NCBI RefSeq assembly: GCF_030163795.1
Contig: NZ_JASJOF010000005.1
Coordinates: 124,001 to 188,000, forward strand
DNA length: 64,000 bases
Origin: Roseicyclus marinus
Lineage (GTDB): Bacteria; Pseudomonadota; Alphaproteobacteria; Rhodobacterales; Rhodobacteraceae
Reading direction: 5' to 3'
Position 1 is the stretch's first letter; each line of letters starts with the position of its first letter. Shown one piece after another: positions 45,721-54,968 of this stretch. The position numbers and the translations under genes are program-made. The notes below the pieces were generated by a model that was given only the letters and a program-made list of their open reading frames with translations, ran no database searches and was not told where the DNA came from.

Positions 45721-46086
45721 ATGAACAGACGTGCATTCATCGTGAGCGGTTTCATCGCCCTGCCGCTTCTCGCCGCCGGGTGCCAGACGACGCAGGGCGG
45801 GGCCAGCGAGCCGGCCTTTGCCGATCTTGCCGGCGTCTACAGCGGCACACAGGTCCGCGGCGACGGCTCGTCCCGGCCGATGCGCATCACCGTCGCGGCC
45901 GACGGCAGCTATACATGGGTCAGCAATGGCGAGACCATAACGGACGGGCGCTTGTCGCGCAGCGGCGGCGGCTTGCGTTACACCAACACGGCAGGCTCGC
46001 GCGGGACCGTCACGGCAAGCCAGAACCAGTTGATATTCCAGAACACTTTCACGGGAAACAACTATACGGTCACGGTCAACCGCTGA
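45721..46086 (+). CDS. Small lipoprotein of unknown function
   Basis: A 121-residue protein. The signal sequence ends in the lipobox LLAAGC (Cys21), so the mature protein should be lipid-anchored. The rest is predicted β-rich, with alternating Thr/Ser/Asn/Gly, ending NNYTVTVNR. The ATG follows TAGGAG by eight bases. It is divergent from the methyltransferase gene and converges on rplT. Confidence 0.78.
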   Translation: MNRRAFIVSGFIALPLLAAGCQTTQGGASEPAFADLAGVYSGTQVRGDGSSRPMRITVAADGSYTWVSNGETITDGRLSRSGGGLRYTNTAGSRGTVTASQNQLIFQNTFTGNNYTVTVNR

Positions 46087-46123
46087 TCCCCGGCGCATGG
46101 GGTCCCGCCCCCATGCCCCATGC

Positions 46124-46157
46124 CGAAACGAAAATGGGCTGCCAAAAGGCAGCCCAT
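46124..46157 (-). terminator. Intrinsic terminator of the rpmI-rplT operon
   Basis: On the minus strand ATGGGCTGCC-TTTT-GGCAGCCCAT forms a perfect 10-bp stem (46157-46134) followed by TTTCGTTTC. It lies 22 bases after the rplT stop. Confidence 0.85.
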
Positions 46158-46179
46158 TCCCAAGATCGGTGGCAGCGGC

Positions 46180-46539
46180 TCAGAGAGCAGCGCGCGCCTG
46201 TGCGACGATGGCGCCGAAGGCCTCGGGCTCGTGCACGGCCAGATCGGCCAGAACCTTGCGGTCCACCTCGATCCCGGCAAGCGCCAGGCCGTTGATGAAA
46301 CGCGAATAGGTCATGTCGGCGTCGAACGCGCGGACAGCAGCGTTGATCCGCTGGATCCACAGCGCGCGGAACTGCCGCTTGCGGACTTTCCGGTCGCGGG
46401 TCGCGTACTGGTTGGCCTTGTCGACAGCCTGGGTCGCGGTCTTGAAGCTGCGCGAGCGCGCGCCATAGTAACCCTTTGCCGCGTCAAGAACTTTCTTGTG
46501 GCGACGATGGGTGACGGTTCCACCTTTGGTGCGGGACAT
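46180..46539 (-). CDS. rplT: 50S ribosomal protein L20
   Basis: A 119-residue, strongly basic protein that binds 23S rRNA early in assembly. The N-terminal [18 protein letters not shown] extension and the conserved RSRSFKTA and [16 protein letters not shown] segments identify it. It follows rpmI by 12 bases on the same strand and is terminated by a clear hairpin. In other bacteria L20 represses this operon by binding its leader; no such structure could be confirmed here. Confidence 0.98.
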   Translation of the reverse strand: MSRTKGGTVTHRRHKKVLDAAKGYYGARSRSFKTATQAVDKANQYATRDRKVRKRQFRALWIQRINAAVRAFDADMTYSRFINGLALAGIEVDRKVLADLAVHEPEAFGAIVAQARAAL

Positions 46540-46551
46540 TGTGCGGCCTCC

Positions 46552-46752
46552 TCAGCGGTCGTAGGGCATGTAGGTCTTGACGATCTTGGCGTCGGGTGCG
46601 GACAGCGTCGTCGTCCCCCGTGCCGAGCGAATGAACTTGGTCGTCCGCTTGATCATCCCGTGCCGCTTGCCGGCCTGGCCCGCCACCACCTTGCCGGTGC
46701 CGGTCACCTTGAAGCGCTTCTTGGCGCTCGATTTCGTCTTCATCTTCGGCAT
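46552..46752 (-). CDS. rpmI: 50S ribosomal protein L35
   Basis: A 66-residue basic protein starting [14 protein letters not shown], diagnostic of L35. The ATG at 46752 follows CAGGAGACGAAA; the upstream frame is not coding. It is co-transcribed with rplT. The infC gene that often precedes rpmI is absent here. Confidence 0.98.
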   Translation of the reverse strand: MPKMKTKSSAKKRFKVTGTGKVVAGQAGKRHGMIKRTTKFIRSARGTTTLSAPDAKIVKTYMPYDR

Positions 46753-46869
46753 TTTCGTCTCCTGTCTTCTAGAGAGCGTTCGGGCGCGACTCGGCATGCC
46801 GTTGTTGGCCGGCCGCACCGTTGGAGCGCGTCGCTTACAGCCATTGCACCCGCCTGTCCAGAGGTCCCG

Positions 46870-47103
46870 CTACCCCAGAACCATCGCCGCGACATGGATG
46901 AAGGCATCGGGGATCGCCCGAAAGCTCAGCCCACCCTCACGCAGGGCCAGATGGACCCACGCCAGAAGGCCCAAGGCGATGACCATCGACAGGACCGCCC
47001 GCCGCGACAGCCGGCCTTCGACCCAGCCCGCCACCAACGAAGACAGGGACAGGATCCCGACGAGGGTTGCAATGACGATCAGGATATCGGGGTCTATCTG
47101 CAT
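46870..47103 (-). CDS. Small conserved membrane protein
   Basis: A 77-residue protein with three hydrophobic segments (about residues 5-25, 31-50 and 60-76), starting MQIDPDILIVIATL. I recall similar small proteins near rpmI in related genomes, without known function. The start at 47103 is the first ATG giving a sensible N-terminus; the ribosome site is weak. It lies between an exported hypothetical protein and rpmI on the same strand. Confidence 0.65.
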   Translation of the reverse strand: MQIDPDILIVIATLVGILSLSSLVAGWVEGRLSRRAVLSMVIALGLLAWVHLALREGGLSFRAIPDAFIHVAAMVLG

Positions 47104-47140
47104 GGATGAAACATGCACCAAGCCCCTGTCCTGCACCAGC

Positions 47141-47671
47141 CTACATCAGCGGCGGCGCCCCGGTCAGAACCCGCAGGTGATCGCCCGGCGAGGATCCCGC
47201 CCAATCCACCCAGAGCCGCCGGGGATCGGCCGCGTCGATCCACGCGCTGTCGCCCTGTTCCAGCCCGCGCAACTCGTGCCCAAGGAACAGCGTCGCCACA
47301 CCGGCCAAGCCATCGGTTGCGGCAAGGCTGTCAGGCGTGGTCGCCACCCCAAGGATGGGCGCATCGAACAGAACCCAACCACGCTGGCGCCCACCCGTTC
47401 CGTCAAAGACAAGTGAATGCAGCGACACGATCGCACCCGCCGGGATCGGGCCGCCAAGGTCCAACCGCAACGGATCGGACAGGGCCACGCCCTGCGCCTC
47501 GTCAAAGGCGATGAGATCCGGGCTGTCGAAAATATCCTGCCCCACGGCCAGCGGTGGCTCGTCCAGCAAGACGAACCGCCCGGCGCCATCCTGCGCGGTG
47601 ATCTGCCCGTCCAGAACGTGGGCCGGCGCCGGGCCCGCACCCAGCAAGGCCAGCGCCAGCGCGCGGATCAT
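47141..47671 (-). CDS. Exported hypothetical protein downstream of pyk
   Basis: A 176-residue protein with a short signal-like N-terminus (MIRALALALLGAGPAPAH). The body is rich in Asp, Leu and Gly and contains RGWVLFDAPILGVATTPDSL, probably β-structured. I recognise no domain. Its start overlaps the pyk stop by ATGA, so it is translated with pyruvate kinase. A role at the cell envelope is inferred from the signal only. Confidence 0.68.
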   Translation of the reverse strand: MIRALALALLGAGPAPAHVLDGQITAQDGAGRFVLLDEPPLAVGQDIFDSPDLIAFDEAQGVALSDPLRLDLGGPIPAGAIVSLHSLVFDGTGGRQRGWVLFDAPILGVATTPDSLAATDGLAGVATLFLGHELRGLEQGDSAWIDAADPRRLWVDWAGSSPGDHLRVLTGAPPLM

Positions 47672-49116
47672 TCCGGGTCGGTGGCGTAGATCAGACGTTC
47701 CGCACAGGGTGCCACGCGCAAGATGTTGGTCGATCCCTGCACGTTGAAGGGCACGCCTGCCGTCACGATGATCTGATCCTCTTCGGTCGCGTAACCGCCG
47801 TCGCGCGCCGTCCGCGCCGCCGACACCACAGCGCCCTTGAACCGGGTCAGCTCGCCCGTGATGTAGCACTGGCATCCCCATGTCAGACACATCCGCCGAG
47901 CCACTGCGATCACCGGCGTCAAGGCGAGGATCGGCACCCGCGGCCGTTCGCGCGCCACCAGCGAGGCCGTGCCGCCCGATTGGGTGAAACAGCAGATCGC
48001 CTTGATATCCACGGTTTCGGCAATCTCGCGCGCGGCTGCGACGATGGCATCCGCCGTCGAGGACCGCGTCACCTGCCGCGAGGCCGCCATGATCGTGTGG
48101 AAATTCGGGTCGCCTTCGACCTCCAACGCGACATTGTGCATGGTCTGCACCGCCTCGATGGGGTAGCTGCCCGCCGCCGATTCCGCCGACAGCATCACGG
48201 CATCCGCGCCTTCGTAAAGGGCGGTGGCCACGTCCGACACTTCGGCACGGGTCGGCATCGGGCTTTCGATCATCGACTCCAGCATCTGCGTCGCCACGAT
48301 CACGGGCTTGGCCGCCGACCGACATTTGCGCACCAGACGCTTTTGGATCGGGGGTACGGCATGGACCGGCAATTCGACGCCCAGATCGCCACGCGCCACC
48401 ATGATCCCGTCGGAGGCAGCAAGGATTTCCTCGAAGGCCGTGACGGCGGCCGGTTTCTCGATCTTGGACAGGATCGCGGCGCGCCCCTTGGCCAGTTGCC
48501 GCGCCTCGTGCACGTCGGCGGCGCGCTGCACGAAGGACAGCGCCAGCCAGTCCACGCCCAGCTGGCAGACGAACTCCAGATCGGCGCGGTCCTTTTCGGA
48601 GAGCGCCGCCAGCGGCAAGACCACATCGGGCACGTTCACACCCTTGCGGTTGGATACCGGTCCCCCAGCGATCACCGTGCAATCGGCGAAATCGGGGCCG
48701 CAATCATCGACGCGCAGCCGCACCTTGCCGTCATTGACCAAAAGGCGAGACCCCGGTTCGAGGGCCGCGAAAATCTCGGGATGGGGCAGGTTCACCCGCT
48801 TGTCCGTGCCCGGCGTCGGATCGAGGTCGAAGCGAAAGGACGCCCCGTTGCGCAGCACATGCCCCTCGTCCTCGGCGAAGACACCGCAACGCAGTTTCGG
48901 GCCCTGAAGATCGGCAAGGATGGCGATCGGGCGCCCCATCTCGCGCTCGACCTTGCGGATGGCGGCGTGGCGGGCGCGGATCTCGTCATGGCCGCCATGC
49001 GACATGTTCAGACGGAACACATCGGCGCCGGCCTCGTAGAGCTTGCGGATCATGTGCTCGCCGTCCGAGGCGGGGCCCAGCGTGGCCACGATCTTGACGT
49101 TGCGGTCGCGTTTCAT
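47668..49116 (-). CDS. pyk: Pyruvate kinase
   Basis: A 482-residue glycolytic enzyme converting phosphoenolpyruvate and ADP to pyruvate and ATP. Motifs visible are KIVATLGPAS, FRLNMSHG, the active-site ILSKIEKP lysine and MVARGDLGVELP. The domain order (barrel with inserted β domain, then C-terminal regulatory domain) is complete. The start at 49116 follows GAGGGAA; a further ATG at 49131 is less well placed. It is coupled to the exported hypothetical gene downstream. Confidence 0.97.
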   Translation of the reverse strand: MKRDRNVKIVATLGPASDGEHMIRKLYEAGADVFRLNMSHGGHDEIRARHAAIRKVEREMGRPIAILADLQGPKLRCGVFAEDEGHVLRNGASFRFDLDPTPGTDKRVNLPHPEIFAALEPGSRLLVNDGKVRLRVDDCGPDFADCTVIAGGPVSNRKGVNVPDVVLPLAALSEKDRADLEFVCQLGVDWLALSFVQRAADVHEARQLAKGRAAILSKIEKPAAVTAFEEILAASDGIMVARGDLGVELPVHAVPPIQKRLVRKCRSAAKPVIVATQMLESMIESPMPTRAEVSDVATALYEGADAVMLSAESAAGSYPIEAVQTMHNVALEVEGDPNFHTIMAASRQVTRSSTADAIVAAAREIAETVDIKAICCFTQSGGTASLVARERPRVPILALTPVIAVARRMCLTWGCQCYITGELTRFKGAVVSAARTARDGGYATEEDQIIVTAGVPFNVQGSTNILRVAPCAERLIYATDPE

Positions 49117-49321
49117 TGCGTGTTCCCTCATTCCCTCTGCCCGGATCCGTCCCGGGCCGGCTGGCCGAGCACGCCATGTTAGCGCAAACAGCCCTGTTCT
49201 TTATGCTCTATGGCGCAATTCACCGCGCCGGACAACCGGCTTGACCCCGCCCTGCCTCTGGCATCGTCGGGGCAAACCACCTATGCCCGCCATCGTTGCA
49301 CTCCGGAGAGGTAACGACCAG

Positions 49322-50059
49322 ATGACACAGGCTTTCAGCGTGGAAGGCACAGAGCGTCGCGGGCGCTGGGTTGTGACCTGCGATCATGCGTCCAACCGCG
49401 TCCCGCCCGAGGTCGCGGGCGGCGACCTTGGATTGCCGCCCGAGGACATGAACCGCCACATCGCCTATGACGTGGGCGCGGCCGGCGTGTCGCGGCGGCT
49501 GGCCGAAGTGCTGGATGCGCCGGTGATCTTGTCGAACTTCTCGCGACTCGTGATCGACCCCAACAGGGGCGAGGATGATCCGACGCTATGCATGAAGATT
49601 TATGACGGTTCCATCATCCCCGCGAACCGCCATGCCGATGCGGCCGAGATCGAACGGCGTCTGGCGTTGTTCCACCGCCCCTATCACCGCGCGCTGTCCG
49701 ACCTGATCGCGCGCCGCGCGGATCCGGTGATCGTCTCCATCCATTCCTTCACGCCGCAATTCGTGGGCCGCCCGCCCCGGCCTTGGCATGTCGGCGTTCT
49801 TTATGCGGGCGACACCCGGCTGGCCTATCCGCTGATCGCGCGGCTAAGGGATGAACCCGATCTTTGCGTGGGCGACAACGAACCCTATTCCGGCCATTTG
49901 CCGGGCGATGCGCTGGATCGTCACGCGGTTCAGCCGGGGCGGCTGCATGTGCTGGTCGAAATCCGCAACGACCTGATCGCAACGCCCGCGCAACAGGCGG
50001 CTTGGGGCGAAAGGCTTGCGCCCCTGCTTGACGCGGCGCTGAAGAATGCCGAGGTCTGA
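49322..50059 (+). CDS. N-formylglutamate amidohydrolase family protein
   Basis: A 245-residue member of the HutG2-like N-formylglutamate amidohydrolase family. Features are TCDHASNRVP (likely zinc ligands), RLVIDPNRG, VSIHSFTP and VEIRNDLI. The classic role is the last step of histidine breakdown, but no hut genes are nearby, so the substrate may be another N-formyl or N-acyl amino acid. GGAGAGGTAACGACCAG precedes the ATG. It is divergent from pyk and overlaps the upstream frame of the DUF1244 gene without overlapping its true start. Confidence 0.87.
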   Translation: MTQAFSVEGTERRGRWVVTCDHASNRVPPEVAGGDLGLPPEDMNRHIAYDVGAAGVSRRLAEVLDAPVILSNFSRLVIDPNRGEDDPTLCMKIYDGSIIPANRHADAAEIERRLALFHRPYHRALSDLIARRADPVIVSIHSFTPQFVGRPPRPWHVGVLYAGDTRLAYPLIARLRDEPDLCVGDNEPYSGHLPGDALDRHAVQPGRLHVLVEIRNDLIATPAQQAAWGERLAPLLDAALKNAEV

Positions 50060-50081
50060 GAAAACCGCCGGAGGATTTGCC

Positions 50082-50378
50082 ATGGACGACCCGACCCGCA
50101 CCGAGCTCGAGGCCGCAGCCTTTCGCCGCCTCTTGCAGCACCTGAACGAGCGCACGGATGTGCAGAACATCGACCTGATGAACATGGCCGGGTTCTGCCG
50201 GAACTGCCTCTCGCGCTGGTATCAGGAGGCCGCGACCGAACGCGGGCTGGCGATGGACAAGGAAACGGCGCGCACCATCGTCTACGGCATGCCCTATGAC
50301 GACTGGAAGGCGAAGCACCAGTCCGAGGCGACCGAGGCGCAAAAGGACGCCTTCGCCAAGTCGAACCCCGGCCATTGA
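50082..50378 (+). CDS. DUF1244 family protein
   Basis: A 98-residue protein matching DUF1244 (SMc04008-like): LLQHLNERTDVQNIDLMNMA, the central FCRNCLSRWY with two cysteines, and VYGMPYDDWK. The function is unknown; the CxxC could bind metal. The start follows CGGAGGA by seven bases. It is 22 bases downstream of the amidohydrolase and overlaps the pseudouridine synthase start. Confidence 0.88.
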   Translation: MDDPTRTELEAAAFRRLLQHLNERTDVQNIDLMNMAGFCRNCLSRWYQEAATERGLAMDKETARTIVYGMPYDDWKAKHQSEATEAQKDAFAKSNPGH

Positions 50379-51043
50379 CCGAGGCCGCGCCCAATCCGGC
50401 CTTCGATTACCGGCCGCCCGACGCGTCGCTGGATATCGTTCATGCCGATGACCAGATCGTCATCGTCAACAAGCCCGCGGGCCTGTTGTCGGTGCCGGGT
50501 CGGGGCGAGCACTTGTCCGATTGCCTGCTGGCGCGGGTTCAGGGCGCCTTTCCCACGGCGCTTCTGGTGCATCGTCTGGACATGGACACATCGGGCATCA
50601 TGGTCTTTGCCCTGACGCCCCATGCACAGCGCCACCTTGGCCAGCAATTCGAGACCCGGCAGACGAAAAAGGTCTATGCCGCGCGGGTCTGGGGCGAGGT
50701 GGCCGAGGCCGAGGGGACCATCGACCTGCCGCTCTGCGTCGACTGGCCGAACCGCCCGCGCCAGCATGTCGACCATGAAAACGGCCGCCCCGCCGTCACC
50801 GACTGGCGCCGCATCCGTATCGAGGACGGCACCACGCGGATGCGGCTTTACCCCAAGACGGGGCGCTCACATCAGTTGCGGGTTCACATGCTGGAACTGG
50901 GTCACCCGATCCTCGGCGACCCGTTTTATGCGACGGGTGCGGCGCGCGACTACCCGCGCCTTATGCTCCACGCCGAAAGCCTGAAACTGCGGCACCCGGA
51001 CGGAGGGCAAGGGATGCTGTTTCGCGCGGCCGTTCCGTTCTGA
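50375..51043 (+). CDS. RluA-family pseudouridine synthase
   Basis: A 222-residue RNA pseudouridine synthase. The catalytic aspartate is in LLVHRLDMDTSG, and KPAGLLSVPG and KTGRSHQLRVHML are family motifs. There is no S4 domain, so it fits RluA/TruC-like enzymes acting on 23S rRNA or tRNA. The start, TTG at 50375, overlaps the DUF1244 stop (ATTGA). Its 3' end overlaps the convergent gene at 50961-51752 by 83 bases, which is unusual. Confidence 0.9.
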   Translation: MTEAAPNPAFDYRPPDASLDIVHADDQIVIVNKPAGLLSVPGRGEHLSDCLLARVQGAFPTALLVHRLDMDTSGIMVFALTPHAQRHLGQQFETRQTKKVYAARVWGEVAEAEGTIDLPLCVDWPNRPRQHVDHENGRPAVTDWRRIRIEDGTTRMRLYPKTGRSHQLRVHMLELGHPILGDPFYATGAARDYPRLMLHAESLKLRHPDGGQGMLFRAAVPF

Positions 51044-51752
51044 CCGAGGCCCGCTGCGCCCCAAGCCACAGGGCATCCAGACAGGCCAGAGCCTGTGGGT
51101 CGAACCTGTCTGCCTCTGTCCAATAGCGGCCCGACGGCACCATGTAGCCCAATTCGGCTTCACGCGCCTTGGCCAAGGCGATGCTGCCCACCTCGATATC
51201 CACTGGCAGCGCCTCGGCCAGATCATCGAGCGTTGCCCGCGGAAAAACCAACCGGCTGTCCTGCCAAGACAAGTTCACACAAGCGCAGCCCTGTTCGGCG
51301 GCCAGAAGTTGCAGCCGCGCAGCCTTGGCTTCGAGGCTTTGGAGCGTGATGTCCGCGCGCAGCGGATCTGCGGTGCCCGTCCCATAGAAATGCGTGCGCC
51401 CCGTCGCGGCATAGACCATGTCGCAGCCGAAAAATGCCATCACCCGCGGGCGCAGCGCGCCCAAGGCCCAGTAGCCGGCGGTAAAGGCCATGGTGCCACC
51501 CGCATAGACAAAGCCGCCATAGGCGTTTTGCACCGGAACGTAATCGCGCGCCTCGATCCGGCGCTGGCCCGGCAAGAGCCCGGGGGGCCGGTGTTCGACG
51601 GGAAAATCCTCGGGATGGATCGACACATCCCAGTCAGGCCGCAGCCGCCAAGCGTTGTTTATAGCCACGACGTGGTCGAAACCGGAACGGTCCCAACTCT
51701 TTGCCGCCACGGCAGCCGGTCCACTGCCAAGGATCAACACAATCGGGCCCAT
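50961..51752 (-). CDS. Conserved hypothetical protein, glycine-rich N-terminus
   Basis: A 263-residue protein beginning MGPIVLILGSGPAAV, a nucleotide-loop-like start, followed by VVAINNAWRLRPDWDVSIHPEDFP. The pattern resembles DUF115-type or glycosyltransferase-like proteins that move between a nucleotide sugar and a surface glycan, but I cannot assign it. FFGCDMVYA and YGTGTADPLR are further likely active-site segments. ATG 51752 follows AAGGAAG. The C-terminus runs 83 bases into rluA on the opposite strand. Confidence 0.7.
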   Translation of the reverse strand: MGPIVLILGSGPAAVAAKSWDRSGFDHVVAINNAWRLRPDWDVSIHPEDFPVEHRPPGLLPGQRRIEARDYVPVQNAYGGFVYAGGTMAFTAGYWALGALRPRVMAFFGCDMVYAATGRTHFYGTGTADPLRADITLQSLEAKAARLQLLAAEQGCACVNLSWQDSRLVFPRATLDDLAEALPVDIEVGSIALAKAREAELGYMVPSGRYWTEADRFDPQALACLDALWLGAQRASVRTERPRETASLALRPGAAVSGFRRGA

Positions 51753-51851
51753 GCCGCGCTTCCTTCTGCCGTCTTCGGCGGAGATAGGTGGTTTGCGCGA
51801 CAGGACCACGACAAGTTTCCGCACCGCGGCAAAACCACGGTGCGGGCGGGA

Positions 51852-53285
51852 TCATTCCCAGTCGCTGACGGCCTTGACCTCGAGGAATTCGTGGATGCCC
51901 CAGACCCCGCCTTCGCGGCCGTTGCCCGATTGCTTGAACCCGCCAAAGGGCGACCCCTTGCCGAAGCCTTTGCCGTTGCATTCCACCATCCCCGACCGCA
52001 GCTGCCGCGCGACGCGGCGCAACCGATCCTTGTCGGTCGTCTGGATGTAGTTGGTCAGGCCATAGACCGTGTCATTGGCGATGCGCACCGCATCCTCCTC
52101 GGTGTCGAAGGGGATGATCGACAGCACGGGGCCAAAGATCTCTTCGCGGTAGATCGTCATCTCGGGTGTCACGTCGGCAAAGACCGTCGGCCGAACGAAA
52201 AAGCCCCGGTTCAAATGCCCGGGCCGCCCGGTGCCGCCTGCGACCAGCCGCGCGCCTTCGTCGATGCCGGTCTGGATCAGACCTTGGATCTTTTCGAATT
52301 GCACCTCGCTGACGACCGGCCCGATCCCACGCCCTTCTTGGGCCGCGGGGATGACGGGTGTTTCCTCGGCCACCCTGGCCGCGATCTCGACCGCCTCGTC
52401 ATAGCGCGCGCGCTGCACCAGCATCCGGGTCGGCGCGTTGCACGATTGGCCCGAATTGTTGAAACAGCGCATCGCGCCGCGCTTGACCGCCTTTTCATCG
52501 GCATCGGCAAAGATGATGTTCGCCCCCTTGCCGCCCAGTTCCAGGCTGACGCGCTTGATCGTGTCGGCGGCGGCAATGGAAATCAGCCGCCCCGCCCGCG
52601 TCGACCCGGTGAAGCTCACCATGTCGACATCAGGATGCGCGGACAGCTGGCTGCCCACGCCCGGCCCGTCACCATTGACCATGTTGAACACACCCGGCGG
52701 CAGGCCCGCTGCATCCACGATCTCGGCAAAGACGAGACCCGACAGCGGCGCGACCTCGGACGGTTTCAGAACCATCGTGCAGCCCGCCAGAAGCGCCGGC
52801 GCGACCTTGAGCGCGATCTGGTTCATCGGCCAGTTCCACGGCGTGATCAGCGCCACGACCCCGATGGGTTCATGGAAGATCCGTTCGCCCGGAGCTTGCG
52901 GGCCCAATGGGCGGTCCCACGCCATCTCCTTGGCGGCGGCGATGAAACCTTCGAAATGCCAGTCGCCCGATGTCACCTGTTGCTGGCGCGACCAGTCGAT
53001 GGGGGCCCCCATCTCGGCGCTGATCGCCTGCGCCATATCCTCGGCCCGCGCGGTATAGGCGGCCAAGAGACGCTCCAACGCGGCGATCCTTTCGGGGATG
53101 GGCGTGGCCGCCCAAGCATCGAAAGCCGCGCGCGCGGCACCGACGGCGGCATCAGTATCGGCCTGATCACCGAGCGAGATCGTGGCGCAAACTTCCTCGG
53201 TCGAGGGGTCGATGACCGGAAGATCGCGCGGCGTGGCGGGGTTTACCCAGCGACCGTTGATGTAGAATTGGCGGCTGTGTTGCAT
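51852..53285 (-). CDS. NAD-dependent aldehyde dehydrogenase
   Basis: A 477-residue aldehyde dehydrogenase. Motifs: ITPWNWPMNQIALK, FTGSTRAGRLI, the general base in LELGGKGANII, and the catalytic cysteine in NNSGQSCNAPTR. It resembles betaine/2-hydroxymuconic or general aldehyde dehydrogenases rather than GabD. The start at 53285 follows GGGAGA. It stands alone, divergent from the peroxiredoxin gene. The aldehyde is unknown. Confidence 0.92.
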   Translation of the reverse strand: MQHSRQFYINGRWVNPATPRDLPVIDPSTEEVCATISLGDQADTDAAVGAARAAFDAWAATPIPERIAALERLLAAYTARAEDMAQAISAEMGAPIDWSRQQQVTSGDWHFEGFIAAAKEMAWDRPLGPQAPGERIFHEPIGVVALITPWNWPMNQIALKVAPALLAGCTMVLKPSEVAPLSGLVFAEIVDAAGLPPGVFNMVNGDGPGVGSQLSAHPDVDMVSFTGSTRAGRLISIAAADTIKRVSLELGGKGANIIFADADEKAVKRGAMRCFNNSGQSCNAPTRMLVQRARYDEAVEIAARVAEETPVIPAAQEGRGIGPVVSEVQFEKIQGLIQTGIDEGARLVAGGTGRPGHLNRGFFVRPTVFADVTPEMTIYREEIFGPVLSIIPFDTEEDAVRIANDTVYGLTNYIQTTDKDRLRRVARQLRSGMVECNGKGFGKGSPFGGFKQSGNGREGGVWGIHEFLEVKAVSDWE

Positions 53286-53532
53286 GATCGTCTCCCATGT
53301 TCGGGCGCAGCGTGTCATTCCCTGCGCCGGGCTTCAAGGCGGGTCCGCGACAGCGCGGCGAATGCAAACGACCATCCCATCCGACGGGCCATGACCGAAC
53401 ACATGGCAGCCGCGCCGCGATGCGGGAAAATGCCCGTCCTTCTTTCGCCTCCGCGGCCGGACCCACCGTGAAATTTGCCTCTTGGATACCTATATATGTT
53501 GACAACGCAAACCAAATCAGGAGGCGACCGAC

Positions 53533-54186
53533 ATGGGCCTGCGCATCAACGACACCTTTCCCGACCTGACGGTCGACACCGACCAAGGCAGGTTTTCCCT
53601 GCATGACTACCAAGGCGACAACTGGCTGATCCTGTTCTCGCATCCCAAGGATTTCACGCCGGTCTGCACCACGGAATTCGGCGCGGTCGCGCAACTGGCC
53701 GACGAATGGGCCAAGCGCAACACCAAGGTCATCGGCCTGTCCGTCGACAAGGCCGAAGAGCATGTGAAATGGAAGGCGGATATCGAGGCGACCTCGGGGG
53801 CCAAGGCCGGTTTCCCGATCATCGCCGATGACGGCCTCGCCGCCTCCAAGGCGCTCGACATGCTGCCCGCCGATGCCTACCTGCCGGACGGCCGCACCGC
53901 CGCCCACAGCGCCTCAGTGCGCGTGGTCTATATCGTGTCGCCCGATCACAAGGTGCAGCTGATGATGACCTACCCGATGTCTGTCGGCCGCAACTTCGCC
54001 GAGGTTCTGCGGGCCCTCGACGCGCTGCAGGCGACCTGGGGCCAGCCCATCGCGACACCGGCCAATTGGGTCCACGGGCAGGATGTGATCGTCGCCCTGT
54101 CGCTCGACACCGAAGCCGCGCGCGCGAAATTCGGCGAGGTCGACGTAAAGCTGCCCTACCTGCGCACGGTGAAAATGCCGGCCTGA
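53533..54186 (+). CDS. 1-Cys peroxiredoxin (Prx6 family)
   Basis: A 217-residue thiol peroxidase. The peroxidatic cysteine is C45 in FTPVCTTEFG, and it is the only cysteine in the protein, so this is a true 1-Cys enzyme needing an external reductant. The C-terminal extension after residue 150 is typical of Prx6. It reduces peroxides in the cytoplasm. AGGAGG lies seven bases before the ATG. The upstream region is AT-rich (TATATATG near 53492), a likely promoter. A strong terminator follows. Confidence 0.95.
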   Translation: MGLRINDTFPDLTVDTDQGRFSLHDYQGDNWLILFSHPKDFTPVCTTEFGAVAQLADEWAKRNTKVIGLSVDKAEEHVKWKADIEATSGAKAGFPIIADDGLAASKALDMLPADAYLPDGRTAAHSASVRVVYIVSPDHKVQLMMTYPMSVGRNFAEVLRALDALQATWGQPIATPANWVHGQDVIVALSLDTEAARAKFGEVDVKLPYLRTVKMPA

Positions 54187-54204
54187 TCGGGCCCCTCCCA
54201 AACG

Positions 54205-54234
54205 AAAAGGCCCACGATCACCGGGGGCCTTTTT
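54205..54234 (+). terminator. Intrinsic terminator after the peroxiredoxin gene
   Basis: AAAAGGCCC (54205-54213) pairs with GGGCCTTTTT (54225-54234); the T-run is part of and follows the stem. The A-rich left arm means it can also terminate the convergent L,D-transpeptidase gene. Confidence 0.88.
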
Positions 54235-54252
54235 CATCGCCGGGTTATACCA

Positions 54253-54879
54253 TCACGCAGCCGGATAGAGGAACGCGGTCGAACCGACCTCGACGTTCTC
54301 ATACAGCTCGATCACATGCGCGTTGACCATCCGCACGCAACCCGACGAGGCCGAGGTGCCGATCGACCAGGGCTGCGGCGTACCGTGGATCCGCAGATAG
54401 GTGTCGCGGTTGCCCTCGTAGAGATAGAAGGCGCGCGCGCCCAACGGGTTCTCCGGCCCGCCCGGGACGCCGCCGGCGAACTGGCCATACACCTCGGGCT
54501 CGCGTGCGATCATGTTGGCCGTGGGCGTCCACGACGGCCATTCCTGCTTGCGGCCGATGCGGAACGTCCCCGGCTGGTAAAGCCCGGCCCGCCCGATGGC
54601 CACGCCATAGCGCATGGCCGTGCCGTCGGTGCCGATGTGATACAGGTAGCGCGCCACGGCATCGACATGGATATCGCCCGCCCGCAGGCCCGCGCGGTGC
54701 TGCACACGCGTCGGCATGAACCGCGGATGCAGACCCCACGGGTTATTCGCGTTCGGATCAGGGTCGGGCCGCGTGACCGTCGCGTCGAAACCGACCGCAT
54801 CCTGCGCAAGCGCAGGGCCCGCGATGGCGCCGGAAAACAGCGCGCTGCTGGTGATGATGAAATGCCGGCGCGTGAGCAT
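54253..54879 (-). CDS. L,D-transpeptidase (YkuD/ErfK family)
   Basis: A 208-residue exported enzyme. A signal peptide with a twin-arginine-like start (MLTRRHFIITSSALFSG) is cleaved near ALAQ. The YkuD catalytic motif is intact: HGTPQPWSIG then SSGCVRM, with the catalytic cysteine. It would form 3-3 peptidoglycan cross-links or attach proteins to the wall in the periplasm. The start follows AAGGAGGTGA. It converges on the peroxiredoxin gene. Confidence 0.93.
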   Translation of the reverse strand: MLTRRHFIITSSALFSGAIAGPALAQDAVGFDATVTRPDPDPNANNPWGLHPRFMPTRVQHRAGLRAGDIHVDAVARYLYHIGTDGTAMRYGVAIGRAGLYQPGTFRIGRKQEWPSWTPTANMIAREPEVYGQFAGGVPGGPENPLGARAFYLYEGNRDTYLRIHGTPQPWSIGTSASSGCVRMVNAHVIELYENVEVGSTAFLYPAA

Positions 54880-54968
54880 CGCCTCACCTCCTTGATAAAG
54901 ACCCGAGAATCGTCATGAAAACTCAGGATATTTGTGTCCGCTTCCGGCCCTGTGGACAAGTGGCAAGC

